Source of the DNA: Vibrio mimicus CAIM 602
GTDB lineage: Bacteria; Pseudomonadota; Gammaproteobacteria; Enterobacterales; Vibrionaceae
DNA: 64,000 bases
Reading direction: 5' to 3'
Assembly: GCF_000338875.1 (NCBI RefSeq)
Contig: NZ_AOMO01000044.1
Span: forward strand, 221,930-285,929
Positions 26,144-35,885 of the stretch are shown here, one piece after another (position 1 is the stretch's first letter; each line of letters begins with the position of its first letter). Position numbers and translations under genes: made by a program. Below the pieces are notes generated by a model. It saw only the letters and a program-made list of their open reading frames with translations, did no database searches and was not told where the DNA came from.

Positions 26144-27439
26144 ATGAAAAAAACAGTCATTGCTACCGCGTTATTTACTGCATTGTGCAGCCATGCGGTG
26201 CTCGCTAATCAACCTGTGGTCGCGGGGTATTTTGCCGATTGGCAATACGCCAATTCAGCCAATCCCTACGTTGTAAAAGATATTCCTGCCGAGAACCTGA
26301 CTCATGTGATCTACGCGTTTTTGAGCATGTGTGGCCCGCACAAAGGCGCGAATGAAACGGTACAAAAACTGGTCGCTGAGCAGTGTAAAGGCAAGCCAGA
26401 TTTCACCGCCATTGTGGTGGATACAGAAGCGGCGTTGGAGAAAGACTTTGGCGCAGTCAAAGTGAATGTTCCTTACAAAGGCCACTTTGCTCAGTTAGCA
26501 CAGTTGAAAGCGGATCATCCACAACTGAAAATTTTGCCTTCCTTTGGTGGCTGGACCATGTCAGAGCCATTCCACGCAATGGCGAAAGATCCTAAATCGA
26601 TCGAGCAGTTTGCCAAAACGGCAGCTCAGTTAATCGCGCAGTACGATTTCTTTGATGGTGTGGATCTCGATTGGGAATACCCCGGTGGCGGCGGCTTAAC
26701 CACCTCACCTTGGAACCCTGAAACCAAGCTTAGCGATGAGCAAATGGCCACAGAAAAAGCCGCATTCACCCACTTAGTGAAAACTCTGCGTGCGGAATTG
26801 GATGCGTTAGGCAAAACTAAACAGCGTGAATATGAGCTTTCCACTGCGGTCGGTGTTGGCGCAAAAGCGGCGCAAATTGATTGGCCAGCCGCAGCGCCTT
26901 ATTTAACCAACATGTTTGCCATGACTTACGATTACCTTGGCGGATGGGGGCCACAAACGGGTCACGTTACTAATTTGCACGCCACCGAACGTAGTTGGTG
27001 GGGAATGGGCTCGGATGTGTTTATTAATCAGATGATCGAGCTGGGCATCCCACGTGAAAAATTGGTGATTGGTGCGGCTTATTACGGTCGTGGCTGGCAA
27101 GGTACCAAAGAGTATGACGGTGGTTTGCCCACTGCGGAGCTAAGCTCCGAGCAGGGTGCGCAGTTTGGCACGACCGAAAATGGTTACTTCATGTATTGGG
27201 ATTTGATGAATAACTACACGGCGCAGCAAGGCTATCAATATCATTATGACGAAGCCTCACACGCACCGTACTTGTGGAACCCTGAGAAGAAAGTCTTCAT
27301 CAGTTTTGAAGATGAACGCTCGGTAGCCGCGAAAGCCAAATGGGCGAAAGAGCAAAAGCTCGGTGGTATTTTCACTTGGGAACTCTCTGGCGATCCATCT
27401 GGCAAGCTGACTCAAACCATGTTTGAATCGATCAAATAA
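26144..27439 (+). CDS. Secreted GH18 chitinase
   Basis: A 431-residue glycoside hydrolase family 18 protein with a signal peptide (MKKTVIATALFTALCSHAVLA). The catalytic DxxDxDxE motif is DGVDLDWE at residues 171-178, with Glu178 as acid; SFGGWTMS is the upstream conserved block, and MTYDYLGGWG and the late GGIFTWELSGD complete the barrel. No chitin-binding module is attached, so this is a single-domain enzyme acting on soluble oligomers or needing partners. Secretion outside the cell is expected for vibrios. A terminator follows. No link to the SorC gene is proven, though both are on the plus strand. Confidence 0.9.
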   Translation: MKKTVIATALFTALCSHAVLANQPVVAGYFADWQYANSANPYVVKDIPAENLTHVIYAFLSMCGPHKGANETVQKLVAEQCKGKPDFTAIVVDTEAALEKDFGAVKVNVPYKGHFAQLAQLKADHPQLKILPSFGGWTMSEPFHAMAKDPKSIEQFAKTAAQLIAQYDFFDGVDLDWEYPGGGGLTTSPWNPETKLSDEQMATEKAAFTHLVKTLRAELDALGKTKQREYELSTAVGVGAKAAQIDWPAAAPYLTNMFAMTYDYLGGWGPQTGHVTNLHATERSWWGMGSDVFINQMIELGIPREKLVIGAAYYGRGWQGTKEYDGGLPTAELSSEQGAQFGTTENGYFMYWDLMNNYTAQQGYQYHYDEASHAPYLWNPEKKVFISFEDERSVAAKAKWAKEQKLGGIFTWELSGDPSGKLTQTMFESIK

Positions 27440-27460
27440 TATTGTTGGGTACACAAAACA

Positions 27461-27480
27461 AAGGCCACTTCAGTGGCCTT
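27461..27480. terminator. Bidirectional terminator after the chitinase gene
   Basis: AAGGCCACT (27461-27469) pairs with AGTGGCCTT (27472-27480) across a 2-base nominal loop. It stands at the edge of the ERIC-like repeat. Confidence 0.65.
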
Positions 27481-27609
27481 TATCTCCTTCCTACTTAAAG
27501 CTGCAGCGGTGTTGGCTGCGTTCACTCACCCCAATCACATAGTTTGTCTATGCTCATGGGGAGTCACTCACTTGCCGCCTACCTGCAACTCCAAGTAGTT
27601 TGGGTATAT
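27480..27609. repeat. ERIC-type intergenic repeat, near full length
   Basis: About 130 bases with the ERIC pattern: GCTGCAGCGGTGTTGGCTGC at one side, a central TCACCCC…GGGGAGTCACTCA palindrome, and CTTGCCGCC…TTGGGTATA at the other. ERIC elements are imperfect palindromes found between genes in enterobacteria and vibrios and are transcribed into hairpins. This copy lies between the convergent chitinase and sseA genes. Confidence 0.85.
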
Positions 27610-27636
27610 TATTTCTAATGTTTGTATGTTTAGACA

Positions 27637-28467
27637 TTACTCAATCGGCAGATCTTGCCGTTGTCCCCATTCTGTCCACGAACCATCGTAAACCGAGAGG
27701 TTTTGATAGCCGCACACATACGCCGCGAGCAGCACAATACATGCGGTCACGCCTGAGCCACAGCTAAACAGATATTCTTGGGCGGTGTCGGGCAACATAT
27801 GAGTCAGTAGCGGGCGTAGCTCGGCTTGCTCTTTTAGCTTGTGACCAGTGATGAGTTCTGCAAAAGGCAAGCAGGATGAGCCGGGAATATGCCCACTGCG
27901 CACGCCGGGGCGAGGTTCTGGCACTTCACCGAAAAAGCGCGCTAATCCGCGAGCATCAATGGTTTGGCTATGTGGATTATCGATCTGTTTGAGAACATAA
28001 CTCGCATCAACAAAGGCTTGTGGGTTGAGTTTGCCGTCAAAGTTCCCTTTTGTTGTGGGTTCACGATAGTTTTGAGTGACGTTGTAACTCTGAGCCTTCC
28101 ATTCGGTTAATCCGCCATTGAGGATATACACCTTGTGATGTCCCATGGCTTTGAACATCCACCATGCTCGGGGAGAGGCAAACGTGCCGCTGTTGTCGTA
28201 CACCACAATAAAGGAATCTTGGTTGATACCCAGTTCGCGAGCGAGAGTGTTAAAGCGCTCCTCAGAAGGCATCATGTGCGGCAAGGGCGAATCAGGGTCG
28301 CAAAAGACTTTGTCGTAATCAAAGCGCTGCGCATTAGGGATCTTGTTGACCCAATCTTTTTCAGACTCGGTTGGAATTTGAAACTCGATGCTGCTATCGA
28401 GGATCACCAAATTGGGGTCGTGCAGATGTTGTTGCAGCCATTGCGCCGTGACGAGTGGGGAAGTCAT
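27637..28467 (-). CDS. sseA: 3-mercaptopyruvate sulfurtransferase
   Basis: A 276-residue two-domain rhodanese-type enzyme that moves sulfur from 3-mercaptopyruvate to thiols or cyanide. The active loop CGSGVTAC near residue 240 is that of mercaptopyruvate sulfurtransferases, not thiosulfate sulfurtransferases (CRxGxx). The N-terminal half has VILDSSIEFQ and VVYDNSGTFASPRAWWMF; the C-terminal half has DARGLARFFGEVPEPRPGVRS. No signal peptide is seen, so it is cytoplasmic. It lies 21 bases downstream of the VOC protein gene on the same strand. Confidence 0.92.
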   Translation of the reverse strand: MTSPLVTAQWLQQHLHDPNLVILDSSIEFQIPTESEKDWVNKIPNAQRFDYDKVFCDPDSPLPHMMPSEERFNTLARELGINQDSFIVVYDNSGTFASPRAWWMFKAMGHHKVYILNGGLTEWKAQSYNVTQNYREPTTKGNFDGKLNPQAFVDASYVLKQIDNPHSQTIDARGLARFFGEVPEPRPGVRSGHIPGSSCLPFAELITGHKLKEQAELRPLLTHMLPDTAQEYLFSCGSGVTACIVLLAAYVCGYQNLSVYDGSWTEWGQRQDLPIE

Positions 28468-28488
28468 TGTTATTCCTTATTTTTGTGA

Positions 28489-28857
28489 TTACACAATACG
28501 TTGACCAATACGCCACAGAACATCACTCGGGTCAACCAAACAAAACTCCAGCATGCCCCAAGGTTGAGTGACTAAATTGGTCACTTTGCTTTCAAAACGC
28601 TCTTCGAGTTGCAAAGTTTTGACGTGATCGAACCAGCTTTGCGCATCTTCCACTAACAGATGCATCATAGTATTCCCTTGATGTGGGCGCTGATGGGTGT
28701 TTTGCAGCAAAAAAGCGCATTGACCTAAACGCAAATAAGCCACATCGCCAAATTCTGAAATCAGTTCAAAACCGAGGGATAAGTAAAACTGTTTGGAGGC
28801 AGTAAAGTCCTGAGCAGGAACAAAGGATTTGATTTCAAGCACATCGAGATTGGGCAT
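28489..28857 (-). CDS. VOC superfamily (glyoxalase/bleomycin-resistance-like) protein
   Basis: A 122-residue protein with the paired beta-alpha-beta-beta-beta modules of the vicinal oxygen chelate fold (FTASKQFYLSLGFELISEFGD, and LVEDAQSWFDHVKTLQ). The usual metal ligands are only partly recognisable, so activity is uncertain. Start 28857 is chosen because TTAAGGAGAG lies 5-10 bases upstream; a longer frame from 28980 has an unconvincing leader. It precedes sseA and may share its transcript. Confidence 0.78.
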   Translation of the reverse strand: MPNLDVLEIKSFVPAQDFTASKQFYLSLGFELISEFGDVAYLRLGQCAFLLQNTHQRPHQGNTMMHLLVEDAQSWFDHVKTLQLEERFESKVTNLVTQPWGMLEFCLVDPSDVLWRIGQRIV

Positions 28858-29010
28858 AGCGACTCTCCTTAACACATCAACTGAGGTAACTGTAGCGACC
28901 TTTATGATGCTGAACCAGCGAGCCACCCACAGTTTTGGCGGCAGAAGAATGGCAACACCCCAAAATTGGAGTGTTGCCACACTCTATCTGTTCTCAAACA
29001 TTTAGCTCGG

Positions 29011-29772
29011 TCACTCTGATGTATGACAGACAGGACACTGAGGAAGTTTCATCAGGTTCATTTCTCGCCATGTCATGCTCATCGCATCAAGGATCAAGAT
29101 CTTACCTTGCTTAGGTGTACCTAATTCAGTCAGCACCTTAATGGCTTCCATTGCTTGAACTGCACCAATAATGCCTACCACCGGAGCCATCACACCCGCT
29201 TCAACGCAACTGAGTGCCGATGAGCCGAATAGGGCGCTTAAGCATTGATAGCAAGGCTGCGCGGGATCTTGATACATAAACACGCTCACTTGGCCTTCCA
29301 TGCGAATTGCTGCACCGGAAACCAGCGGTGTTTTGTGCTTAAAGCAGAGGCGATTGAGCTGATTGCGTGTGTCGACATTATCGCAAGCATCCAGCACCAG
29401 ATCGTGGCGTGCAATCAGCGCGTCCAATTCGTCATCACTCAAACGTGCTTGGATCGTTTCAACCTGCAGATGCGGATTGAGTAGATGTAGCGAATCGGCG
29501 GCCGAATCGACTTTCGCGCGGCCAATATCCGCATCATGGTGTAGCACTTGACGCTGGAGGTTAGAGAGTTCAACCACATCATCATCAATTAAAGTGATGT
29601 GACCGACACCCGCCGTTGCTAGGTATTGGCTACTCGCACAGCCTAAACCACCCGCACCGAGGATCAGTATTGAGCTCTGCTTTAGCTTCTCTTGTCCTTC
29701 AAAATCAAACGCTTTGAGAATGATCTGTCGGTTGTAACGCAGCATTTCTGCATCGCTGAGAATATCCACCAT
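29011..29772 (-). CDS. moeB: Molybdopterin-synthase adenylyltransferase MoeB
   Basis: A 253-residue E1-like enzyme that adenylates the C-terminus of MoaD. Marks are the ATP loop LILGAGGLGCASSQYLATAG, the acidic DDDVVELSNLQRQVLH, DACDNVDTRNQLNRLC, and the zinc cysteines CYQC and CPVC near the end. The start is set at ATG 29772 behind an AGGAG; spacing is tight, so an adjacent GTG could be used. It lies 5 bases after the end of moeA, the classic moeAB order. With moeA frameshifted, molybdenum insertion may fail even if MoeB is made. Confidence 0.9.
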   Translation of the reverse strand: MVDILSDAEMLRYNRQIILKAFDFEGQEKLKQSSILILGAGGLGCASSQYLATAGVGHITLIDDDVVELSNLQRQVLHHDADIGRAKVDSAADSLHLLNPHLQVETIQARLSDDELDALIARHDLVLDACDNVDTRNQLNRLCFKHKTPLVSGAAIRMEGQVSVFMYQDPAQPCYQCLSALFGSSALSCVEAGVMAPVVGIIGAVQAMEAIKVLTELGTPKQGKILILDAMSMTWREMNLMKLPQCPVCHTSE

Positions 29773-29777
29773 CACTC

Positions 29778-31012
29778 CTAGTACAGGGTTGGGTTAAACA
29801 GTTGGATTTGAACTGTTTCGCCGACTTCCACGCGCCCACGTTCACGCTCAAGCACCACAAAGCAGTTAGCCAAGCTCATCGATCGGAATGCGCCAGAGCT
29901 TTGGTTGCCTGTGCTTTCCACCACGAATTGGCCATTTTCAATGCGGTAAATGCCGCGTTGGAAATCAGTACGTCCCGGTGCTTTTTTAAAGGGGCTGCGC
30001 GTGATCGCCGGGATAGATTCTGGGGCTTGCCAAGCACTGTGTCCCGCTAATTTGGCAAGCATAGGTTGCACGAGCACGTACATGGTCAGTACGGCAGAAA
30101 CAGGATTGCCCGGTAAACCGCAAAACCATGCATCCTGCAATGCACCAAATGCAAAAGGTTTACCTGGTTTGATCGCCAGTTTCCAAAAGCCGATTTCACC
30201 CAGCTCTTCCAAAATATCTTTGGTGTAATCGGCTTCACCCACGCTGACACCGCCGGAGGTGACCACCACATCTGCCAAGCTTTGCGCTTGCTCAAACGTG
30301 GCTTTCAGAGTTGCAGGGCAATCTGGCACGATGCCGAGATCAATCGCTTCGCAGCCGAAGTTTTCAATCAGCGGTTTAATGCCGTAGCGGTTGCTGTCGT
30401 AAATTTGTCCGGCTTGCAGCGGTTCACCGAGTGGTTTGAGCTCATCTCCGGTGGAGAAAAACGCGACTTTCGGTTTGCGATAGACGGTGACATGGCTAAT
30501 GCGAGAGTCGCAATCATCGGAATATCACGTGCGGTTAAGCGCGCGCCGCGTTCCAGCACCACATCGTTTTGGCGGATGTCGTCACCCGTCGGGCGGATGT
30601 TGTCATTGAGTTTGACCTCATGCTGGCAGAACACCACACCCTCTTCAGTGATGGTCGCTTGCTCTTGCATGATCACGGCATCACAACCGGCGGGAATTTG
30701 TGCCCCAGTCATGATGCGCACGCAAGTCATCGGTGGCCATTCAGCGTCAAAAGGCTGACCCGCAAAAGATTTTCCCGCTACGGGCAGCGGTTTTTGTTGT
30801 GCCAATTCTGCGCGTCGTACGGCATAACCATCCATCGCTGAGTTATCAAACGGTGGCACATGAATGGGCGATAAGATCGCCTCGGCGAGCACATAGCCGA
30901 GCGCCTCAGGCAGAGGCAAACGTAAAGTGGTTTGCACGGGTTGAATACGTGACAGCATTTTCTCAAGCGCATCTTCAATCGGCATTAAGCCGGGAGCATC
31001 GCAACAGCCCAT
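29778..31012 (-). pseudogene. moeA: Molybdopterin molybdenumtransferase MoeA, split by a one-base frameshift
   Basis: The N-terminal half runs from ATG 31012 (MGCCDAPGLMPIEDAL, PFDNSAMDGYAV, RIMTGAQIPAGCDAVIMQE). The C-terminal half, in another frame, has [18 protein letters not shown] and [17 protein letters not shown] and ends at 29778. The frames meet at 30492-30496, where two bases stand between GCC and GTC instead of three; restoring one base gives [21 protein letters not shown], the normal MoeA reading. The intact protein would be about 411 residues and inserts molybdate into adenylated molybdopterin. Every molybdoenzyme would depend on this unless another moeA exists. A base-call error is possible. 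Confidence 0.87.
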
Positions 31013-31163
31013 CGGGAATGTCCTATGTTGTTGTTCTTTTGCGGCAAACTGTAGCACAGAATCCTTCTGCGATGCAGAATCCACGTGAATTTTGGGGTGT
31101 AATTGTCGCTAAATCCGAGTATTCTTGTCAGCCATCCGAAAGGGGTATTTAAGAGGTAGAGGA

Positions 31164-31817
31164 ATGTCAGGTCTTAGCGAATCCGCGAAGTTGGTGAAAG
31201 ATGCGCTAGAGCGCCGTGGGTTGGAAACTCCAATGCAACCTAGCTTGGCGAGCCCAGCAGAGAAAAAGGATAAAATCGAACATCACATGCGTGAGATCCT
31301 CAACCTGCTCGGACTGGACCTTACTGATGACAGTTTGGAAGAGACACCACAACGCATTGCAAAAATGTATGTGGATGAGATTTTCTCGGGATTGGATTAC
31401 GCCAACTTCCCCAAGATCACTGTTATCGAAAACAAAATGAAAGTGAGCGAGATGGTCAAAGTCAAAGACATCACGCTGACCAGTACTTGTGAGCACCACT
31501 TAGTCACCATCGATGGGACAGCCGCCGTGGCCTATATTCCACGCGGCAAAATTATCGGCTTATCGAAAATTAACCGCATTGTGCGCTTTTTTGCGCAACG
31601 CCCGCAGGTGCAAGAGCGTATGACGCAACAAATCTTAGTCGCGCTACAAGCGCTGCTTGAGTCCGATGATGTGGCGGTAACGATTGATGCTACGCATTAC
31701 TGCGTAAAATCCCGCGGTGTGATGGATGCAACTAGCGTGACCACAACAACGGCGTTGGGGGGTATTTTCAAATCTAACCCAGCGACGCGTGCCGAATTCC
31801 TACATGGTTTGCGTTAA
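31164..31817 (+). CDS. folE: GTP cyclohydrolase I
   Basis: A 217-residue cytoplasmic enzyme converting GTP to dihydroneopterin triphosphate, the first step of folate synthesis. The zinc ligands are in [13 protein letters not shown] and [10 protein letters not shown], and the substrate-binding block is [26 protein letters not shown]. It matches E. coli FolE closely through the whole length. ATG 31164 follows AGAGGTAGAGG and aligns with the E. coli start; an upstream in-frame start at 31125 is less likely. It diverges from moeA; both pathways use GTP-derived pterins. Confidence 0.94.
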   Translation: MSGLSESAKLVKDALERRGLETPMQPSLASPAEKKDKIEHHMREILNLLGLDLTDDSLEETPQRIAKMYVDEIFSGLDYANFPKITVIENKMKVSEMVKVKDITLTSTCEHHLVTIDGTAAVAYIPRGKIIGLSKINRIVRFFAQRPQVQERMTQQILVALQALLESDDVAVTIDATHYCVKSRGVMDATSVTTTTALGGIFKSNPATRAEFLHGLR

Positions 31818-31841
31818 TTCATTATCTTAAAAGTGAATATT

Positions 31842-31875
31842 AATCAGCCCTCAATTTGAGGGCTGATTGCTTTTC
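31842..31875 (+). terminator. Rho-independent terminator after folE
   Basis: A 12-bp perfect stem (31842-31853 with 31857-31868) is followed by TGCTTTT. It may also act for the convergent msrAB gene. Confidence 0.8.
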
Positions 31876-31897
31876 GGGGATAGGACTAATTAAGACG

Positions 31898-33034
31898 TTA
31901 TTTGAACAGTGCTAGATATTCGCCGTAGCCTTGCGCTGCCATCTCTTGTTTAGGGATGAAACGCATCGCGGCGGAGTTCATGCAGTAACGTAAGCCAGTT
32001 GGGGCAGGGCCATCATCAAACACATGTCCAAGGTGTGAATCGGCGAAGCGGCTACGGACTTCTGTGCGGGTGTAAAAGAGTTTAGTGTCATCTTTGGTGA
32101 CAATGTAACTTGAATCGATTGGCTTGGTGAAACTCGGCCAACCGGTTCCTGATTTGTATTTGTCGGTAGAAGAAAACAGCGGTTCACCCGACACAATATC
32201 AACGTAAATGCCTTCTTCTTTATTGTCCCAATATTCATTATCGAATGGACGTTCTGTGCCTTCGTGCTGAGTCACCTTGTATTGTAAGCTGGTCAGTTTA
32301 GCGCGGATCTGATCATCTGATGGACGCACATAAGTTTTGACGTTAGCTTGCCCATTTTTTTCATCAATCAACTGGCGAAGGGTTTTCGGTTTTTCATTTC
32401 GGTCGGCACCGAAAATTTCATCCAAATACTGATCGCGGCCAGAAGCATAGCGATAGTAGTTGTAGCGAACTTTGCTCTTTTTGTAATAGTCCTGATGGTA
32501 ATCTTCGGCAGGCCAGAATTTTTTGAACTCGATTAATTCAGTTTTGAGTGGTTTCTTGAAAATACCGAGTTGGTCAATTTCCATCATAAAGCGCTTAGCC
32601 ACGTCAAGTTGCTCTGCGTTGTGATAGAAAATAGCGGGGCGATATTGTGAACCGCGATCGACAAACGAGCCTTGGTCATCGGTTGGGTCAATATGACGGA
32701 AAAACTGATCCAGCACTTGTTCATAACTGACGATCTTCGGGTCAAAAGTCACTTGGATCACTTCAATGTGTCCCGTTTTACCAGAAGAGACTTGCTTGTA
32801 AGTAGGGTTATCCACGTGTCCACCCGCGTAGCCAGAAACCACGTCCACTACACCGGGCAGCTTCTCCATATCGGATTCTGTACACCAGAAGCAGCCACCA
32901 GCGAGTGTGGCTTGTTGATAACCGTCTGTAGTTGGTGGCATCGCACCTGGTTTTGTATCGGCTTGACTAAACAGAGAGAGGGTAAGCGCAACCAAAGCGA
33001 ATAGTGGAGCTCCCCAAGCAAAGAGTCGTTTCAT
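31898..33034 (-). CDS. msrAB: Exported bifunctional peptide methionine sulfoxide reductase MsrA-MsrB
   Basis: A 378-residue fusion of MsrA and MsrB, which repair S and R methionine sulfoxide in proteins. The N-terminal signal ([25 protein letters not shown]) directs it to the periplasm. MsrA has the catalytic [15 protein letters not shown]; MsrB has [28 protein letters not shown] and the catalytic cysteine in [14 protein letters not shown]. The zinc-binding CxxC pairs seen in many MsrB proteins are not evident. ATG 33034 is 8 bases from AAGGAA and starts the signal peptide; the ATG six bases upstream is too close. Electrons would need a periplasmic thiol donor. Confidence 0.9.
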   Translation of the reverse strand: MKRLFAWGAPLFALVALTLSLFSQADTKPGAMPPTTDGYQQATLAGGCFWCTESDMEKLPGVVDVVSGYAGGHVDNPTYKQVSSGKTGHIEVIQVTFDPKIVSYEQVLDQFFRHIDPTDDQGSFVDRGSQYRPAIFYHNAEQLDVAKRFMMEIDQLGIFKKPLKTELIEFKKFWPAEDYHQDYYKKSKVRYNYYRYASGRDQYLDEIFGADRNEKPKTLRQLIDEKNGQANVKTYVRPSDDQIRAKLTSLQYKVTQHEGTERPFDNEYWDNKEEGIYVDIVSGEPLFSSTDKYKSGTGWPSFTKPIDSSYIVTKDDTKLFYTRTEVRSRFADSHLGHVFDDGPAPTGLRYCMNSAAMRFIPKQEMAAQGYGEYLALFK

Positions 33035-33175
33035 GAGCATTTCCTTTTGGTTCTTTACAAAGTTATAGAAAAAGAACGGCAAACAGGATCAGAAATTTCA
33101 GCGTTGGAGGGGACTTTTTATCTTGAGGATAATGCCGTGCATCAAGTGACAACACGGCGTAGATAACAAACGTGG

Positions 33176-34924
33176 TTAACTTAGGCCGACAATATTGCCG
33201 TCTTGATCGATATCGAGTGACATAAAAGAAGGCTTTTCAGGCAGTCCTGGCATGGTCATTACGCTGCCACACAAGGCGTAGACAAATTCTGCACCTGCAC
33301 ATAAACGCAGTTCACGGATCGGTACGATAAAATCTCGTGGAGCCCCTTTAATCGCAGGATCGGTGGAAATAGAAAGCGGTGTTTTGGCCAAACAGACTGC
33401 AAGATGATCAAAGCCTTGAGCTTGCAGTTTTGCCAATTGTTGCGCGGCTTTATCACTCAGGGAAATCTCTGCCGCGCCATAGCCTTTCATGGCCACCGCT
33501 TTGAGTTTTTCATCCAATGGCATGTCTGAATGGTAGAGCGGTGTAAACTGAGAATGGTTTTGGCACTGCTTAACGACTTTTTCTGCAAGCAATTTTGTGC
33601 CTTCGCCACCTTGTGCAAAGCCTTCAGAAATTGCCACGGATACACGGTTGGGGAGGGATTCAATCAGCTTAACCAGTTGATCCAGCTCTTCGGTGCAATC
33701 TTGTGGGAAGCGGTTGATCGCTACCACAGCAGGCACACCATACTGGTTTACGTTATCAATATGCCATTTCAGGTTTTCAAAACCGGCTTGCAAGGCGGCG
33801 CTGTCAGGAGCGAAGAGGGCATCCGGTACGGCTTGACCGGGGCGCAAATCATAAAGCCCGGAATTGGCTTTCAAGCCACGTAAGGTTGCGACAATCACGG
33901 CACAATCTGGCGTTTTACCAGAAGCTTTCGCTTTGATGTTACAGGCTTTCTCAAACCCCATATCGGAGCCAAAACCGCCTTCGGTAACGGTGTAGTCAGC
34001 CAAACGGGTGGCGATTTCATCGGCAATAATCGATGAGTTACCGTGCGCGATATTTGCAAACGGACCAGCATGAATCAGCGTTGGTACGCCTTCCAAGGTT
34101 TGCATCAAGGTCGGTTCAATCGCTTCCTTCATGCTCACGGCCATTGCACCTGCCACTTTCAGATCTTCTGTAGTGACCGGATTACCGTCCAAATCATAAG
34201 CCAGCACCACATTACCGATGCGGCGACGCAAATCACGCAGATCTGAGGCGAGAGCAAGAATGGCCATCAATTCGGATGCGGCAGAGATATCAAAACCATC
34301 TTCGCGCTCATAACCATTAATATTTTTTCCGGGTTCATTGCGGCCGACAGTCACCATGCGCAGCGCGCGATCGTTATGATCCATCACTCGTTTCCAAACG
34401 ACCTGTTTGGGGTCAATGCGCAGCGCTTGCATGCCAGTGCGGCGCTCAAAATCGTCATATCCGAGGCGTTGTTCGTGATAAATCCGCGCATCAATCGCTG
34501 CCGCAGCAAGGTTATGCGCCGCAGTGACGGCATGAATATCACCGGTTAAATGCAGGTTGAGTTCTTCCATTGGTGCGACCTGCGAATAACCACCACCTGC
34601 AGCGCCGCCTTTTACACCAAAAATAGGCCCCATAGAGGGCTGGCGAATACACGCCATGACCGAGTGATTAAGTTTGGCTAATCCTTGCGCTAAGCCAATA
34701 GTGGTGACGGTTTTTCCTTCGCCCAGTGGTGTTGGAGTAATTGCGGTGACAAGAATGAATTTGCCTTTAGGCTTACTGGCCAATCTCTCTAGGCAATGCA
34801 GTGACACTTTGGCTTTATGCAGGCCGTGGCTTTCATACTCGTCAGCGTGTAATCCTGCTTTCTGAGCAATGGCATCGATAGGCGCTAGTGATGTAGCGCG
34901 GCAAATTTCAATATCTGGCAGCAT
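33176..34924 (-). CDS. fhs: Formate-tetrahydrofolate ligase
   Basis: A 582-residue ATP-dependent enzyme making 10-formyltetrahydrofolate from formate and tetrahydrofolate. Marks are the ATP loop [40 protein letters not shown], and [14 protein letters not shown]. The length equals known bacterial Fhs. Start 34924 is chosen because GATGAGG precedes it and the sequence begins with the conserved short leader. The gene stands alone, with mscL 230 bases upstream on the same strand. Confidence 0.95.
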   Translation of the reverse strand: MLPDIEICRATSLAPIDAIAQKAGLHADEYESHGLHKAKVSLHCLERLASKPKGKFILVTAITPTPLGEGKTVTTIGLAQGLAKLNHSVMACIRQPSMGPIFGVKGGAAGGGYSQVAPMEELNLHLTGDIHAVTAAHNLAAAAIDARIYHEQRLGYDDFERRTGMQALRIDPKQVVWKRVMDHNDRALRMVTVGRNEPGKNINGYEREDGFDISAASELMAILALASDLRDLRRRIGNVVLAYDLDGNPVTTEDLKVAGAMAVSMKEAIEPTLMQTLEGVPTLIHAGPFANIAHGNSSIIADEIATRLADYTVTEGGFGSDMGFEKACNIKAKASGKTPDCAVIVATLRGLKANSGLYDLRPGQAVPDALFAPDSAALQAGFENLKWHIDNVNQYGVPAVVAINRFPQDCTEELDQLVKLIESLPNRVSVAISEGFAQGGEGTKLLAEKVVKQCQNHSQFTPLYHSDMPLDEKLKAVAMKGYGAAEISLSDKAAQQLAKLQAQGFDHLAVCLAKTPLSISTDPAIKGAPRDFIVPIRELRLCAGAEFVYALCGSVMTMPGLPEKPSFMSLDIDQDGNIVGLS

Positions 34925-35108
34925 AAAACCCTCATCGGAAGTGGTTAAAATGGTGAGGCAAACGTTTGCGCGCAAATCATAGCGATAAATTGTGGCTTGT
35001 AAAGATTCTTATGGAGTGAATTCTGCGAGCGATTGGAATTTTAGCGGATTGCTGATTTTGATCAATTGAAGCACGCTGTTTTCACAGCATTTTGACTCGT
35101 TGTGATTG

Positions 35109-35133
35109 AAAAAGGCGCTCACTTGAGCGCCTT
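35109..35133 (-). terminator. Rho-independent terminator of mscL
   Basis: AAGGCGCTC (35112-35120) and GAGCGCCTT (35125-35133) pair across a 4-base loop; on the minus strand the stem is followed by a T tract. An almost identical terminator stands at 35842-35865. Confidence 0.82.
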
Positions 35134-35154
35134 AGAAGGGTGAATAATCCAGAG

Positions 35155-35565
35155 TTATTTATCTTGTTGTGCTTTTAACAAATCACGGATTTCAGAAAGC
35201 AGTTCTTGATCTTTGGTTGGCGCAGGTGGGGCTTTAGGCGCTTCTTCTTCCTTGCGTTTTAAGCTATTGATCGCTTTTAAACCCATGAAAATGGCGAATG
35301 CGATAATCATAAAATCGACCACGGTTTGGATAAATTTACCGTAGGCAATCACTACGGCAGGGGCATCACCTTGCGCTGCAAGTAATACGAAACTCAGATC
35401 GCTAAAATTCACACCGCCTAAAATAATACCGATTGGCGGCATAATGATATCGGCCACAAATGACGACACTATTTTGCCAAACGCCGCACCAATGATGATA
35501 CCGACTGCCATGTCGATCACATTGCCACGAGATGCAAAAGCCTTGAACTCTTTGAGTAAGCTCAT
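35155..35565 (-). CDS. mscL: Large-conductance mechanosensitive channel
   Basis: A 136-residue inner-membrane channel that opens under hypo-osmotic shock. The N-terminal amphipathic helix and first membrane helix are typical ([20 protein letters not shown] then [19 protein letters not shown]), with the glycine-rich pore constriction; the second helix is [21 protein letters not shown]. The C-terminal cytoplasmic helix is Lys/Glu/Pro-rich and ends RDLLKAQ. The gene has its own terminator and is likely monocistronic. Confidence 0.95.
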   Translation of the reverse strand: MSLLKEFKAFASRGNVIDMAVGIIIGAAFGKIVSSFVADIIMPPIGIILGGVNFSDLSFVLLAAQGDAPAVVIAYGKFIQTVVDFMIIAFAIFMGLKAINSLKRKEEEAPKAPPAPTKDQELLSEIRDLLKAQQDK

Positions 35566-35755
35566 TGGGTTTTCTCCAAACTGAATAAATTGTTGAATTG
35601 AAGGTGACAGCGGTATCAGGAGAAGCTAACGGTTTTCTGCTACCGATTACGTTACCAAGGGTATAGCGCTGTTTGGTTGTTCGCAATCTCGTCATCCAGA
35701 AATTTTATATACCTAGCATTATTGATGCGGCCGTTTCATTTATTGGACAAATCGC

Positions 35756-35810
35756 TATACCCCTTGGAGTTGCAGCCCATACCGCTGCAGCTACAAGTAG
35801 TAAGGGGATA
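35756..35810. repeat. Short ERIC-like element with an internal deletion
   Basis: About 55 bases keep both ERIC ends: TATACCCCTTGGAGTTGCAG at the left and CCGCTGCAGCT…AAGTAGTAAGGGGATA at the right, but the central half of the usual palindrome is missing. It lies between yiaY and mscL. Compare the near full-length copy at 27480-27609, in the opposite orientation. Confidence 0.65.
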
Positions 35811-35841
35811 AAGAACGCGGAAATTTGGCTGGTTATGATTG

Positions 35842-35865
35842 AAAAAGGCGCTCAATCGAGCGCCT
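35842..35865 (-). terminator. Rho-independent terminator of the iron alcohol dehydrogenase gene
   Basis: AGGCGCTC (35846-35853) and GAGCGCCT (35858-35865) pair across AATC; the minus-strand continuation is TTTTTCAATC. Stem and tail match the mscL terminator almost base for base. Confidence 0.82.
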
Positions 35866-35885
35866 ATGGCTACTTAACGAGTGAA

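Noticed and set aside
31013..31163. Molybdenum-cofactor riboswitch between moeA and folE
   Set aside because: The 150-base divergent region shows no multi-stem structure of that class; such riboswitches normally precede moaA or transport genes.
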